Counted from the first letter of the stretch, positions 24,761 through 36,580 are shown. The stretch is 64,000 nt of DNA from Aralia elata (GCA_034770075.1 CM068383.1:39327222-39391221), one strand, 5' to 3'. Numbers and translations are program-made. The notes: generated by a model from the sequence alone, not told the origin.

Positions 24761-25481
24761 CCCAACTTCCAAATGTCATCAAATTAAGCCCCGAGCATCG
24801 CCAAACATAAATTTTCACTGTGTTATCATTCGGGCACGGATGTCTAAGCATGGGCTTGCCCTCGTGGCTTGGCCGACGCCGCACGCCGTACACGCTTTCC
24901 GACGCCATGCACGCCCAACTACCAAATGTTGTCAAATTAAGCACCGAGCGTCGCCAAGCACAAATTTCCATCATACTACCATTCCGGCATAAACGTCCAG
25001 GCACGGACATTGAGTCAATACAAACAACGATCCGAGCGGTCTTTATTTCAATTCCTACAAACGTAATAAAAATGCATCAAAGCAACATAAAACATGTAAA
25101 AATAACTAAAAACTAATTTATGTAGAAATAAGATAAAAAAACATAAAAACCATATAAAATACCTAAAGACTTGCAAATTATCAAGGCCAAAAGTACCCAA
25201 ATTGTGTGTATAAAACACACTCATCAGTCATAAAATGATTTTCAGAATTTTAAACCAGTTAAAGGAAAGTCAATGCCAATTAAAAGTGGCTAGATAAATG
25301 TTTCGATTGGTGTTTGAATTATTGGTATATGTCTAATCTATTTGATTCGGCTAGACAAATGTTGTAATGATTTATTAAATCCACATAAAAGATGTCAAAG
25401 TAAATAGCAGACTCAAATGATGTTCTAATAAAATAGACATAATATGATGTTGATTCAAGCATATGATAGAAGTTGGTATCT

Positions 25482-25674
25482 GATACAAGTTGGTGTCAAT
25501 GCAAGAGTCCGACACAAGTTGGTGTCAGGTTGATGCAAGTTGGTATCAAATGGATGCAAGTTGGTATCCGACACAAGTTGGTTTCAGCATTATGTGATAC
25601 AAGTTGGTATCAAACTGACACAAGTTGGTGTCAAGGTAATGCAATTTGATATTAAACGAACACAAGTTGGTGTC
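25482..25674 (+). repeat. Hairpin minisatellite 1 of E: GACAC-aagttg-GTGTC
   Basis: About eight units with loop aagttg and five-base arms: 25482-25497, 25511-25526, 25532-25547, 25553-25568, 25570-25585, 25596-25611, 25617-25632 and 25659-25674. Arms vary but often still pair: gacac/gtgtc and gatac/gtatc. Confidence 0.82.
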
Positions 25675-25720
25675 AGTTAAAATACCAGTTGGGATATAGT
25701 GGATGTCAGAATAATAAAAA

Positions 25721-26190
25721 GCCAGACACTGGTGATGTGTCATAACAAAATAGACACTGGTGTTGTGCCATAATAAAATAGACACTGGTGTTATGTTATA
25801 ACAAGCCAGACACTGGTGATGTGTCATAATAAAATAGACACTAGTGTTGTGTCATAATAAAATAGATACTGGTGTTGTGTCATAGAAAGATAGACACTGG
25901 TGATGTGTCATAATGGAATAGACATTGGTGTTGTGTTATAGACATTAGTGATATGTCATAAAACGCTAGACACTGGTGATGTGTCATAAATAAAACAGAC
26001 ACTGGTGATGTGTCATAATAAAATGAACATTGGTTGTGTGTCATAAGAAGCTAGTCATGGGTGGGACTAGAGTAAAGTAGACAATGGTGATGTCAAGATA
26101 AGATAAACATAAATAATGTTAAAATAAATACAGGCGGTGTTATGATAGTAAGAACCGACATAGGGGATGTCAAAAGTAAGATATAGGTGA
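25721..26190 (+). repeat. Hairpin minisatellite 2 of E: GACAC-tggtgat-GTGTC, 28-bp period
   Basis: Units start at 25725, 25753, 25781, 25809 and 25837, exactly 28 bp apart, and continue with more variation to about 26047. Arms are gacac/gtgtc with loop tggtgat or tggtgtt. Some units keep pairing through double changes: gacat/atgtc near 25930, gacat-agggg-atgtc near 26157 and gatat-aggtg-atatc near 26180. Confidence 0.85.
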
Positions 26191-26368
26191 TATCCAAGAT
26201 GGATAGATACAAATAGTAAAGAAATTAAACTCTAGAGAGGGTCAAAAGTAGTGGCAAATCGACATTTGCCAAATATGTAAACGTGTAAGATTATACTTTT
26301 GGTGAAGGTAGTAATGAAAATTTATATGTACTATTGGTGCAATAGAGATTCCGGGGACGGAATCCTTA

Positions 26369-26382
26369 TAAGGGGGGAAGAA
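26369..26382 (+). other. E polypurine tract
   Basis: Reads ataaggggggaagaa immediately before tgtgacaacc, the LTR start. This PPT/LTR arrangement is typical of Tekay/Del chromoviruses. Confidence 0.75.
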
Positions 26383-28838
26383 TGTGACAACCTGAAAATT
26401 TATAAGATTTATAAATAAAATCTTAAATTATAAATTAAAGGTTAAAAAATAAAACCTTGATGGGAATTTGTGGATTTATTTAAAAAATTTAAGAAAAACC
26501 TATATGGTTTACTCTTTGAAAGAGAATAGAGAAAATATGGGTTATAAAATTCCAAAACCTTAGAAATGAATTTATATATACTTGAATGAATATTATGGAT
26601 AAGGTATTACAATACCTATAAATTTGATGTGAACAAAAGGATTATTTTTATTTAGTGATCTTAGTATTTTAATTATATACTAATAACTTAATTTAAGAGA
26701 TTTATTTTATTATCTTAATTTATTAAATTAGTTGGTGTGAATATGTGAGTAAATGAATATGGATATTATGTGTTTGTTTATATTTATTATTTATATAAAC
26801 AAATAAAAGAAGGTCTTGTAACCTAATTATATATTAGGTATAAAAGATTAAAAGTGGTGGACCATGCTAATTTACATGGCCCAAATCATTGTTAGTTAAA
26901 GGAGGTCCCACTAATAGTTATTTAATTTAGTGGACTAACCTAAGAATTTTTATATCAAACAATTGATAAGATAATAAGATAATTAAATATTCAATTAAAG
27001 TAAATATAGTAAGTGAACAAATTTTGTACATTAATTAATATGGGTATTAATTAATGAGAATTACGTATTATATGGATAATTTCTTTTAATAGTCCAATTA
27101 GCAAGGAAAAAGCTAATGGACTAGCCTGATTAGTTTACTCACCAAGCCCACTCATTTAATTAATTGAACATGGACTTGGATAATTAATGTGTGGACTAAT
27201 TAAATTAATCTAACATTTAATAAACTAGTAGCCCAAACGTGGAATAATAACATGTGACAATTAGTAGCCCAAAGTAATTAAAAGTGAACCCAAATTGAAT
27301 TGAAACAAAATCAAATTGTTAGCCCACTTGGAAAAGGTTTTAAGCAACTTATTTAATCCATTAAAACAATAAAAGAAAAGCAAAAGTGAGGCATATAATA
27401 GAAAGAGGGCGGCCGACAAGGAGAAGTAGAGAAAGTAGAAATGCATGTGGTGTAATGATTAGTTTACTTTAGTAAGCTACCAAACCTTCCATGTGTCACC
27501 TTGTTATTGGGCCACTTTAGATTGCAAGCTAGACAATGAGATAAGATAAGATAAAGTAGAGAGAGAAGATGGAAGATATTGGGAGATTAGAATAGATATA
27601 CAACATATATCTATACATATTTCCTAAAAACACAAAATCTATTTTATTTTATCTTTCCTCTCACTACCTTTTTTTTTGCTAAAGAAAGAAAACTAAAGAA
27701 AGAGAGAGAAAAAGAAAAGGGGGCTCCCGACCATGAGAGAGGAGAAGAGAGAGAGGGATAACCATGGAAGCCATGGGAGGAGGAGAAGAAGAAGAAAGAA
27801 CCCAGAAGGAAGAAGGTATAAAAACTTTAAACCCTAACTCTAAGTTATGTAATTTATTTTGATTACTTTCAATCAAAACTTAGATCTTTGATTTTAAACT
27901 TAAAAACTCTTGATCTATATGTTAATAAGTGTATTATGTATAGATCTTGCATGTTGGGTGTTGATTTTGTTCAAAAGAAAAAGAAAAGAAAACTAGTTCG
28001 TTCTAGAAAGGGTTAGTGTAATGCCAGAGAATTTAAAAAGAAAAAAAAAACTCACTATCAATTAATTATAAAATCTAATTTTATTTATGAATTAATTTTA
28101 CATGCTTAATTAGACCTATGTATGTATTATTATTTAATTGTATAACTATACGATTTAATTTTATTTCGCTAAGGGGTTCATTAATGGTCCGAATAAATTA
28201 GTGGTCCAACCCTAAGATTTGAATGGCAAGAAAATTGGGAAAAAGGTCAAATAATTAATTTCATCCCAACATAGTATTGAATTCAAGTTATCAAATTAAA
28301 TAATTTGAATGTGGGTTTTTATCGTCTAAGTGAGTATTTAAAACAGTTAAATAATTATACTAATTATTTAATTATAATACCAAAATTATAATTTTATTTT
28401 AAACTTAAGTTAATAATCCAACAAGGGTGATTAATTGTGAAGTAAAGAGTTATAGAGTCAAATTAGGTCAAATTGGGTTCATTGATTGATGGAATAATTT
28501 TAACTGGGCCAATGTAACTTTTGGGCACATTTTCCTTTCTTTTTCGGATGGGTCAAGTAAGTGGGATTGAGGGAGTTTTTCCCATTCCTTAGCCAGCTGA
28601 GGGATAGGAACTCGGTCATTTTGATAAGCCCAAATTAGGTGATTAAGTAAATTAGCAAGGCTAGGCAAGGGAGGGTCTCAAGCCAGACTAATCGTACAAG
28701 GGGCTAGGGCATGTGGCTTCGGGCCGAGCGATTTAGGGGCGACTGATTCTCACCTACCACGCCAAAAGAGGGTTGCAAGAAGGACGGTGAAGCATGGGCA
28801 CTGATCTAGAGTGGCGATAGGTACCGGCAGGATATGGG
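26383..28838 (+). repeat. E 3' LTR, first segment
   Basis: Begins tgtgacaacctg after the PPT. The only promoter-like site seen is gtataaaaactttaaacccta at about 27815, after a purine-rich run (27540-27800). ORFs here are short and unconvincing. The segment ends with atggg (28834-28838), duplicated after element D. Confidence 0.7.
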
Positions 28839-30530
28839 TGATAAGTAGGTTTCAGACCTACTTATTGGATACTATTCTGCTTCTTTTGTTGCTTAACTAG
28901 TAGTTCTAAGTATGTTTTAATGCATTTTCTGTTTCTTTTTGGAATTGCTTCACTTTGTGCGTTTTATGGCTTATGCACAGCTTTTGGTTAAGTTGGCACA
29001 ATATATAATGCATATGATGATTGGGATCTGAGTGTATTTTTGTTGCTTGCACAGTGCGCGTGAATCGAGGAATGAGGCTGAGTAAACCAGTGCAGCAGCA
29101 GCCTAACATACAGCGCAGTTGCGCCCATGATGGCTTGGAAGACGGCGCAGCTGCGCCAATGCCCTGTGCCCAGAAGAATGTCGGCGCAGCTGCGCCCTCC
29201 CTTTTCCTGCTGATGTCATCAGCGCAGCTGCGCCCATTTTGCAAAGGATTCCTGGCGCAGCTGCGCCTGTCGCCAGCCAGCCATACAAACCACGTTCTAG
29301 ACAGCGAAGCAACATTACCAGAATAAGTCAATAGAAGACAAATCATGCAATGCCAGATTTTGAAGAATTAGTGGATTGAAACTTTATTAGTGGGAATCAG
29401 AATAAGTCAATAGAAGACAAATTGAGCATGTAATATAATGAAGTGAGAATTCAATTGAGAGGGAGCTTCTCCCACACTAAAATTAGAAAGTTTACTGCAT
29501 TCTTAGTTCTAAAATTAAAACAATTCTGCTGATCATCAAATCCACTTGGGAACTGAAGAATGGAGCTACAAGGATGCTGAATTGAAGCTTGGGAGCAAGA
29601 AATCAAGAATCAACACAACTTGGAAAATCATCAGAAGTTGCAGACACGGAAGAACGGAAACAAGGAGCTTTAATATTTTCTGTTTTTGATTAATTTTTCC
29701 TATTCTGTAATTATGATGATGAACCAATTGTGTTTGATGAATTCTATTATTATCATTATGAACTAAACTTAATTTTTTGGGATTATAATAGATCTTTTGC
29801 ATTAACGAAAAATTGATATGCTTCCTTATTATTGCTAGTTGGTTATGAAATGAATGTCTAGCATAATTTATACTGAATGTTTAATTGCTTGATCACCAAT
29901 TACCATGATAATTTATATGGAATTGAGAAAGGAAATATAAATTGAGATCTGATTATGCTAGCATAATATTCATAATTTTTACATTCCTCGTGAAGTTATG
30001 TTTCCTGCTTAGGATAGAGATATACTGAAGCACCTTATGTGGCCAATTGAGAACTTGTACTTAAACCCCTCTTGATTTTAATTCACATAGAAATATAGTG
30101 CGTTAGTCATCTAGGGTTTTCACATTCATTCTATCAACTGTGGATTTAGTGTGATATGAATATGGTGCATCGAGAGGTGGTCATATTTTACATTTGTGTT
30201 CTCGACCAACATTCCATAATAATCAATTAGCAAGGATAGGAAGCATGGAAATCTAAGTTTGCAATAAGTGAAATTATAATCCCAAACTCATAAAATCTAT
30301 ATTTATACAATCATAATTTACTCTATTTGTTTCTTTAGTAATCATTAGACAATTTCATCATTGCAGTCAACTGTTTAAAGAGACTAAAATAATTATAAAA
30401 TCGGTGTTTGTAGTCGTAAATGCAATTCTATTCCTCGTGGGATCGATACTTTACTTACTTTATATTACTTTTGGATCACGTGCACTTGCGTGTATGAGTC
30501 ATATTTGTTATACATACAAATATCCCAACA
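28839..30530 (+). repeat. D 5' LTR
   Basis: 1692 bp. It is about 100 bp longer than the 3' copy because of indels, for example around 29330-29430, 29680-29740 and 30340-30410. Contains a cluster of five GCGCAGCTGCGC palindromes (29112-29267). Confidence 0.93.
29112..29267 (+). repeat. GGCGCAGCTGCGCC palindrome cluster in the D 5' LTR
   Basis: Perfect 14-base palindromes at 29144-29157, 29183-29196 and 29254-29267, the 12-base core at 29221-29234, and a variant at about 29112-29125. The centre CAGCTG is an E-box-type hexamer. ORFs through the array are artefacts. Confidence 0.87.
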
Positions 30531-30536
30531 AGTTTT

Positions 30537-30554
30537 TGGCGCCGTTGCCGGGGA
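30537..30554 (+). other. D primer binding site (tRNA-Asp)
   Basis: Reads tggcgccgttgccgggga, complementary to the 3' end of plant tRNA-Asp, six bases after the LTR. Confidence 0.9.
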
Positions 30555-30681
30555 ATTGTAATTGCGTTTATAACTTTCATCATCAGTTTAAATTAGATTG
30601 GTTTTAGTTAAACAAAATATGTTCTTGTCTTAATTCTATTTTATTTTCGTTTACATTGTTGTAGGTACTCTTGAGTAGTGC

Positions 30682-31884
30682 ATGCATACTCGATCGAAGA
30701 ATCCTGACCTATTGTCTTTCGTGGATAACATTGAAAAAAGGCTTCAACAGTCAAGAAAGTGTGCTGAAAATACTCTGGAGAATCTAGACCAACCACAAGC
30801 AATGGCGGGTGAAGCACAAAAAGCATTGAGAGATTATGCTACGCCAAGGATCAATGAATTGCAATCAAGTATCTCATGGCCGGCCATAACAGCCAATTCC
30901 TTTGAAATCAAACCAGGGACTATCCATATGATCCAAAACTCTGTCCAATTCGGGGGAACGGCGGTTGACGATCCAAATGAGCACTTGATGAGCTTTCTAG
31001 AGATTTGTGATACATTCAAATTCAGTGGAATTTCAGAAGATGCAGTGAGATTGCGGTTATTCCCATTCACATTGAGGGATAAAGCAAAGAGTTGGCTACA
31101 CTCACTACCACCGGGATCTATTACTACTTGGCAGGATTTGGCGTATAAATTCTTAGAAAAATTCTTCCCACCAACCAAAACTGCTAAGTTGAGAAATGAC
31201 ATCTCCTCATATGAGCAACATCATGGAGAATCCTTGTATGAGACATGGGGGCGGTACAAGGAACTATTGAGAAAGTGTCCACATCACGGTTTGCCATAAT
31301 GGATGCAGCTTAACACATTTTACAATGGGTTGAATATCCAAACACGGGCAGGCATTGATGCAGCTTCGGGAGGAGCATTCATGGCTAAAAACTATGACGA
31401 AGCTTATGAACTTTTGGAGACCATGGCTGTGAATAACTATCAATGGCCATCCTCTAGATCCAGCCAACCAAAAATAACAGGGATATTGGATGTTGACACA
31501 GCCACATCACTTCAAGCTCAGATATCTGCTATAGCCAAAACGTTTGACAACCTATATGAAGGAAAGGGGCAGCAAGTTCCCATGATTTGTGAGCTTTGTG
31601 CAGGATGACACTCTTCTGACCAATGTGCCATCAACTCCGAATTCGTGCATTTCGTGAGCAACTATCAGCGGCCAGCAAATCAATTTCAAAACAACTATAA
31701 TCCGGGGAATAGGAATCATCCTAACTTCTCATGGAGCAACCATCAAGATTATCCACAAGCTCCAAAACCTCACAATCCTCCGGGGTTCCACAATCAGCAA
31801 CAAGCCACATCTACTAATAAGAAGGTTGCTGATATGAATGAAAAGTTGGAGAGATACATGGCCAAAACTGATAAGTTGGAGTAA
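30682..31884 (+). pseudogene. D gag
   Basis: Starts MHTRSKNPDLLSF. The capsid domain has LRDKAKSWLHSLPPGSITTW and LYETWGRYKELLRKCPHHGLP. In-frame stops lie at 31297-31299 (TAA for a Gln), 31606-31608 (TGA inside the zinc knuckle CELCAG/HSSDQC) and 31882-31884. The knuckle and the NYNPGNRNHPNFSWSN linker are otherwise preserved. Confidence 0.88.
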
Positions 31885-33284
31885 GGCCAAGCATTGGGTT
31901 TCAAGAACTTGGAAAACCAAATGAGTCAATTGTTCAGCTTGTTATCTAATAGACCTCAAGGAGCTCTTCCTAGCGACACAGGAATCAATCTAAGGAGAAA
32001 TGGAAAGGAGCAATGCCAAGCTGTCACCCTCAGAAGTGGGAAGCAGACTTTGCCAACCAGCGCAGCTGCGCCCATTTCATAAGCGAAACCAGCGCAGCTG
32101 CGCCCTACTTCAGAGGTTGATCCTGCCAGCGCAGCTGTGCCCATATTGCAAGGGGAGCCGGCGCAGCTGCGCCCTTCCCCAGAAACTGACTCTGCTGAAA
32201 TTTTTGGAGAGGAAGATAGCAAAGAGAAATCTGAGCCCACTTCAATAAAAATCACAGAGAAGACTCAACCCCCTCCCACAAGATATTATCCACCAGTTCC
32301 ATACCCTCAGAGGCAGCAAAAGCAAAAATTGGACAAACAATTCTCTAAGTTTCTTGAGGTTTTTAAAAAGCTTCAAATCAACATACCATTTGCAGAAGCC
32401 TTAGAACAAATGTCGGGCTATGCCAAGTTCATGAAGGGGATTCTGTCAAGGAAGAAGAAGTTACAAGATTTTGAAATTGTAGCTTTGACAGAAGAATGTA
32501 GTGCGGTATTACAAAGAAAGCTACCTCCAAAGTTGAAGGATCGGGCAGTTTCACCATTCCTTGCACCATTGGAGACCTGTCATTCAAGAAATGCTTATGT
32601 GGTCTTGGTGCAAGCATTAATCTCATGCCATTGTCCATCTTTACTTAGTTGGGATTGCTAGCACCCAAGCCAAGAAATGTCTCTCTTCAGCTAGCGGATC
32701 GTTCAGTCACCTACCCGAGAGGAATAGTTGATGATGTTCTTGTTAAGGTTGATAAGTTCATATTCCCAACTGACTTCATAATCCTAGACTTCGAGGAAGA
32801 CAAGGATATTCCCATCATACTTGGGAGGCCATTTTTAGCTACCGGGAGGACTCTCATTGATGTACAGAAGGGAGAATTGACAATGAGGGTTCAAGACCAA
32901 GAAGTCACCTTTAATGTCTTTAAAGCTATGAAATTCCCAGTCGAAGAGGAAGATTGTTTCCGAGTAGATATCATTGAAAGTGTTGTGACCAAAGAATTCA
33001 TAAAAGCCACATATAGTGACTTGCTTGAAATGACACTGACAGGAGACATCGACTTGGACGAGCCCAAAAACTGTGAGTATGTTCATTTTCTAGATGCAAT
33101 ACCCAGGATGGCAAAGTTCAAATTACCTATTGAGCCCTTGAAAAGCTCAAATGAAGCCTCATCTCATTTGAAACCATCTAGAGAGGTACCTCCCAAACTT
33201 GAGCTTAAGCCCTTACCAAGTCACCTCAGGTATGCATATCTAGGCACTTCAGATACTTTACCTGTCATTATTTCTCTGCACTAA
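31885..33284 (+). pseudogene. D gag linker, protease and PR-RT connector
   Basis: The linker (LENQMSQLFSLLSNRPQG, VTLRSGK) contains four palindrome units (32059-32173). Then PQRQQKQKLDKQFSKFLEVFKKL and, after a one-base loss near 32549, the protease in the next frame. Its active-site Asp is replaced by Gly (CGLGASIN, about 32600-32625) and a TAG replaces a Gln at 32647-32649. RPFLATGRTLIDV follows. The frame ends at 33284 because of another one-base loss near 33270. Confidence 0.85.
32059..32173 (+). repeat. Palindrome cluster inside the D gag linker
   Basis: Four copies of (a/g)gcgcagctgcgcc at 32059-32072, 32091-32104, 32128-32141 (one mismatch) and 32160-32173. They lie between the conserved LRSGK and PYPQRQQK blocks of the polyprotein. 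The motif is the same as in the D LTR. A stop (TAA, 32080-32082) falls within the array. Confidence 0.85.
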
Positions 33285-34287
33285 CCTCTTTACAGGAAGG
33301 CAAGCTGATAAGAATCCTTCGAGATTTCCAAGGGGCTATTGGATGGACCATCGCTGACATAAAGGGAATCAGCCCCTCATTTTGCATGCACAAGACTCTG
33401 ATGGAAGATGACAGCAAGCCTACCATTGAGCATCAAAGAAGGCTAAATCCTATCATGAAAGAGGTGGTAAAAGGAGAAATTCTGAAATGGCTAGACGCTG
33501 GGATTATCTACCCCATCTCTGACAGTCTGTGGGTGAGCCCTGTGCAGTGTGTACCAAAGAAGGGAGGAATAACTGTGGTAAAAAATGAGAACAACGAGTT
33601 GATACCAACTCGAATAGTCACGGGATGGAGAGTTTGCATGGACTACCGAAAGCTCAATAAAGCCACGAGGAAAGATCACTTCCCACTTCCATTCATAGAT
33701 TAAATGTTGGACAGACTAGCAGGGCATGAATACTACTGTTTGCTTGACGGATATTCTGGATATAATCAAATTGCCATCGCTCCAGAGGATCAAGAGAAGA
33801 CAACTTTTACTTGTCCATATGGAACTTTTGCTTTCAGGCGAATGTCCTTCGGTCTATGTAATGCTCCATCCACATTTCAACGGTGCATGATGGCAATATT
33901 TTCTAACATGGTATAAATCAACATGGAAGTTTTTATGGATGATTTTTTAGTGTTTAGAAATTCCTTCGACAGCTGTCTAGAGAATTTGGTCATGGTACTA
34001 AAGAGATGCGTGGAAACAAACCTTGTGCTTAATTGGGAGAAATGTCACTTCATGGTTCAAGAAGGAATAATATTGGGACACAAAGTCTCAGTAAAAGGGT
34101 TGGAAGTGGATAAAGCAAAATTAGAAACCATCGAGAAATTGCCTCCACCAACTTCTGTAAAGGGAGTTCGAAGTTTTTTGGGCCATGCTGGGTTCTACCG
34201 GAGATTTATCAAAGACTTCTCCAAAATCACAAAACCCCTGTGCAATCTATTGGAAAAGGATGTCCCGTTCATATTCGATGAAAATTG
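33285..34287 (+). pseudogene. D reverse transcriptase, interrupted by element I
   Basis: ILRDFQGAIGWTIADIKGISPSF, WVSPVQCVPKKGG, GWRVCMDYRKLNKATRKDHF, then TAA for a Gln (33701-33703), LLDGYSGYNQIAIAPEDQEK and NAPSTFQRCMM, then TAA at 33914-33916 and VFMDDFLVF. It runs to HAGFYRRFIKDFSKITKPLC and is cut at 34288-34292 (TSD cttag). Confidence 0.88.
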
Positions 34288-35537
34288 CTTAGTGTTGGTC
34301 GATTTCGCAACCGATAAATACGCGCAAGTATACGCGGTCAACAAGTAATAAAGTGATAAGAGAGTTGTCGAACCCACAGGGAATTGTTCTAGTGTATCCC
34401 AAGTACCAACTATATATCGTCTCGATTTTATTTAGACAAATGATGATTTGAGTTTTTGTTGTTTGTAATGATTAAGAGATATGAAAAGCATTAAGATAAC
34501 CAAATCTAATATTAACAAGTCTAAGATTGCAATTTCCCCCAACACTTCATTTGAATATCCTAACTCTCTCATTTGAATTAATTAACAACATAGAATTGCC
34601 AACCGAGAAATCAAAGCTACTTATAAGCCTCTGTCGATGGTCAAATTCGAATCTTCCTAATGCGGCGTGTAGGTATATGTCTATCCTACACACTATCAAG
34701 AGACTAATTTCAAGAACAATAACAAGACACGTGTCACTAAATCTCATTTACCGTCCCTTCAATTACCAACTTTCACATAGGAAGTCATTAAGAGTAGATT
34801 CTCCATTGGTTGCACACGGTATCTAGGTATATATCTATCCTAAATACTATCAAGTTACCTATCATTGAGGATAATCAACAAGACACACGTCACTTAATCT
34901 CAATTAATAACCCACAACAATCTTTAACTTTCGCATGATATCATAACAAGGTCTAAACACTATAATCCGTTCGTCAAGTTCATATAGGTTCCCACGGTAA
35001 TTACTAGCTAGGCAATTAAGATATGAAACATAAATTATGATATACAATTCACAAATGAGTAATTAATAGCAAAGAGAGAGAAATCAATTCAAACTATGTG
35101 TTGGGTTCCATTGAAATCTTAGAATACAAGCTTTAGTTCATGGTAGCTAAGCAAAACATCAAACACATGGTGTTCATCATAAAATTGAAATACAAATTCA
35201 AAGGAAAGCAAGAGATGATAAAACCCATTTAGAAGATATTCATATGTTGCTTGCTTGGTTGATGTCAATCTTTAGCTTTTCCTCTTCATTTGGCATTCGT
35301 TTCTCTTTTTGCTCCTGAGCTTGTTGCTGGAATTTTCTTGATTTGTAGCCCTCAAGCTCCTCTTGATGATGTATGTGCAGCCACCCAAGGTTTAGATATG
35401 CCTTGACAATCCTTTCCTTCTTGGTTCTTTGGCTTGTGCTGAGTTTTTCCTTGTATTGCAGCACTTTTGCTCTCAATTTTGATGTTTTAGTGTAGCCTCC
35501 CAATCCCTCGTTGTTTGAAATATGAAGCCCCAATGAG

Positions 35538-35548
35538 ATATTATATAG
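35538..35548 (-). promoter_or_regulatory. TATA box of the I 3' LTR
   Basis: Minus strand ctatataatat, about 90 bp downstream of the GC-rich cluster and just after ctagggttttc. Matches 40299-40309. Confidence 0.6.
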
Positions 35549-35634
35549 TGCCTCCATGAAAACCCTAGCAAAAATCAGATTATGGGACAAAAATCCGCTC
35601 AGATCGCACCAAAAGGCCAGCTGGAATCGCACTC

Positions 35635-36060
35635 AGCACGGCGTTGGCGCGCCCGCACGCCAGCCCGCGCGCCCGCGCCCAGCGCCTGGGCCGCACGCTG
35701 GCCGCACGCCCAACGCCGCACGCCCAGCCGCCACCCGCGCGCACGCCCGCACGCCAGCGCGCGCGCGCCCGCGCCCAGCGCCTGGGCCGCACGCTGGCCG
35801 CACGCCCACGCCCGCTGCCGAGGCCCCGCGCGCGCCCAACGCCGCACGCCCACGCCGCGCGCCCGCACGCCAGCGCGCGCGCCCGCGCCCAGCGCCTGGG
35901 CCGCACGCCCACGCCCGCTGCCGAGGCCCCGCGCGCGCCCAACGCCGCACGCCCACGCCGCGCGCCCGCACGCCGCGCCCATGCGCCCGCGCCCAGCGCC
36001 TGGCGCCCAGCGCCCGCACACGCCCGCACGCCCAGCGCGCGCCCGCACGCCGCACGCCGT
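35635..36060 (-). repeat. GC-rich hairpin cluster in the I 3' LTR
   Basis: Stem-loops GCCCAG-CGC-CTGGGC lie at 35677-35691, 35773-35787 and 35887-35901, inside units such as gccgcacgctggccgcacgcc. The right LTR also has three stem-loops but with different spacing, so the array was rearranged after, or during, insertion. ORFs over 150 codons across it are low complexity. Confidence 0.85.
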
Positions 36061-36580
36061 GCCCGCGGCTTGGTCGACGCCGCACGCCGTGCACGCATTC
36101 CAACGCCGTGCACGCCCAACTTCCAAATGTCATCAAATTAAGCCCCGAGCATCGCCAAACATAAATTTTCACCGTGTTATCATTCGGGCACGGGTATCTA
36201 AGCACGGGCTTGCCCTTGTGGCTTGGCGGACGCCGCACGCCGTGCACGCTTCCCGACGCCGTGCACGCCCAACTACCAAATGTTATCAAATTAAGCACCG
36301 AGCGTCGCCAATCACAAATTTCCATCAAACTACCATTCGAGCATAGACGTTCAGGCACGGACATTGAGTCAATACAAACAACGATCCGAGCGGTCTTTAT
36401 TTCAATTCCTACAAACATAATGAAAATGCATCAAAGCAACATAAAACATGTAAAAATAACTAAAAACTAATTTATGTAGAAATAAGATAAAAATACATAA
36501 AAACCACATAAAATACCTAAAGACTTGCAAATTATCAAGGCCAAAAGTACCCAAATTGTGTGTATAAAATACACTCATCA

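Larger units (their letters stand above)
1372..25226 (-). mobile_element. Element B: Athila-type Ty3/gypsy element, minus strand, interrupted by A
   Basis: Order in the minus direction: 5' LTR (25226 down to about 23527), gag start at 23483, gag-pol to 5912, accessory ORF 5003-3717, conserved 3' block, PPT (2692-2678) and a truncated 3' LTR (2677-1372). Both LTR copies start TGATGAGTGTGTTTTATACAC on the minus strand. Element A is inserted in gag with TSD atggt. The PBS and the end of the 5' LTR are deleted near 23527, and the 3' LTR is cut by H. Gag-pol has six or more stops, so the copy is dead. Family assignment rests on the MDD reverse transcriptase box, the DLGAS protease and the accessory ORF. 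Confidence 0.88.
23527..25226 (-). repeat. B 5' LTR with its end and the PBS deleted
   Basis: The LTR start is at 25226 (minus strand). On the other side the sequence passes directly from LTR interior (cacgtgtc, 23530-23539) into the gag leader (acaagtctaaa, about 23515-23523). In element I several hundred bases and the PBS lie between those points. Holds a GC-rich cluster (24300-24760), a TATA box (24219-24229) and an ACGT-core palindrome gacacgtgtc. Confidence 0.85.
25227..26368 (+). other. 3' untranslated region of element E
   Basis: No coding sequence was found. Apart from the hairpin arrays (25482-26190) it is AT-rich. B is inserted at its left edge; the E coding part must lie to the left of the window. 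It ends at a purine tract and an LTR start. Confidence 0.65.
34293..36580 (-). repeat. I 3' LTR (left copy)
   Basis: 2288 bp. On the minus strand it starts at 36580 (TGATGAGTGTATTTTATAC) and ends at 34293. Contains the GC-rich cluster (35635-36060), a TATA box (35538-35548) and gacacgtgtc with a central G-box (34726-34735). Confidence 0.94.

Noticed and set aside
24265..25010. Several frames of 100-165 codons on both strands across the B LTR GC-rich cluster, and similar ones at 1821-2461, 5401-5846, 35556-36418 and 40317-41144
   Set aside because: They are Ala/Arg/Pro low-complexity translations of a degenerate repeat, open in many frames at once, and they change between copies of the same LTR.
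27660..27830. Host gene start in the E LTR (purine-rich leader, tataaaa, aaaccctaac)
   Set aside because: No coding frame with similarity follows, and the stretch is bounded by a PPT/LTR start upstream. An LTR promoter is the better reading.
29112..29267. CRISPR-like array (short palindromic repeats with spacers)
   Set aside because: This is a plant retrotransposon LTR. The intervals are not unique spacers of equal length, the same intervals occur in the other LTR, and there are no cas genes.
29021..29346. Overlapping frames on both strands in the D LTR palindrome cluster (also 46201-46647)
   Set aside because: They arise from the palindromes, which read without stops on both strands; they differ between the two LTRs.
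34527..34826. 99-codon frame duplicated at 39287-39586
   Set aside because: It is duplicated because it lies in the two LTRs of element I. It has no recognisable domain and overlaps the ACGT-module region.
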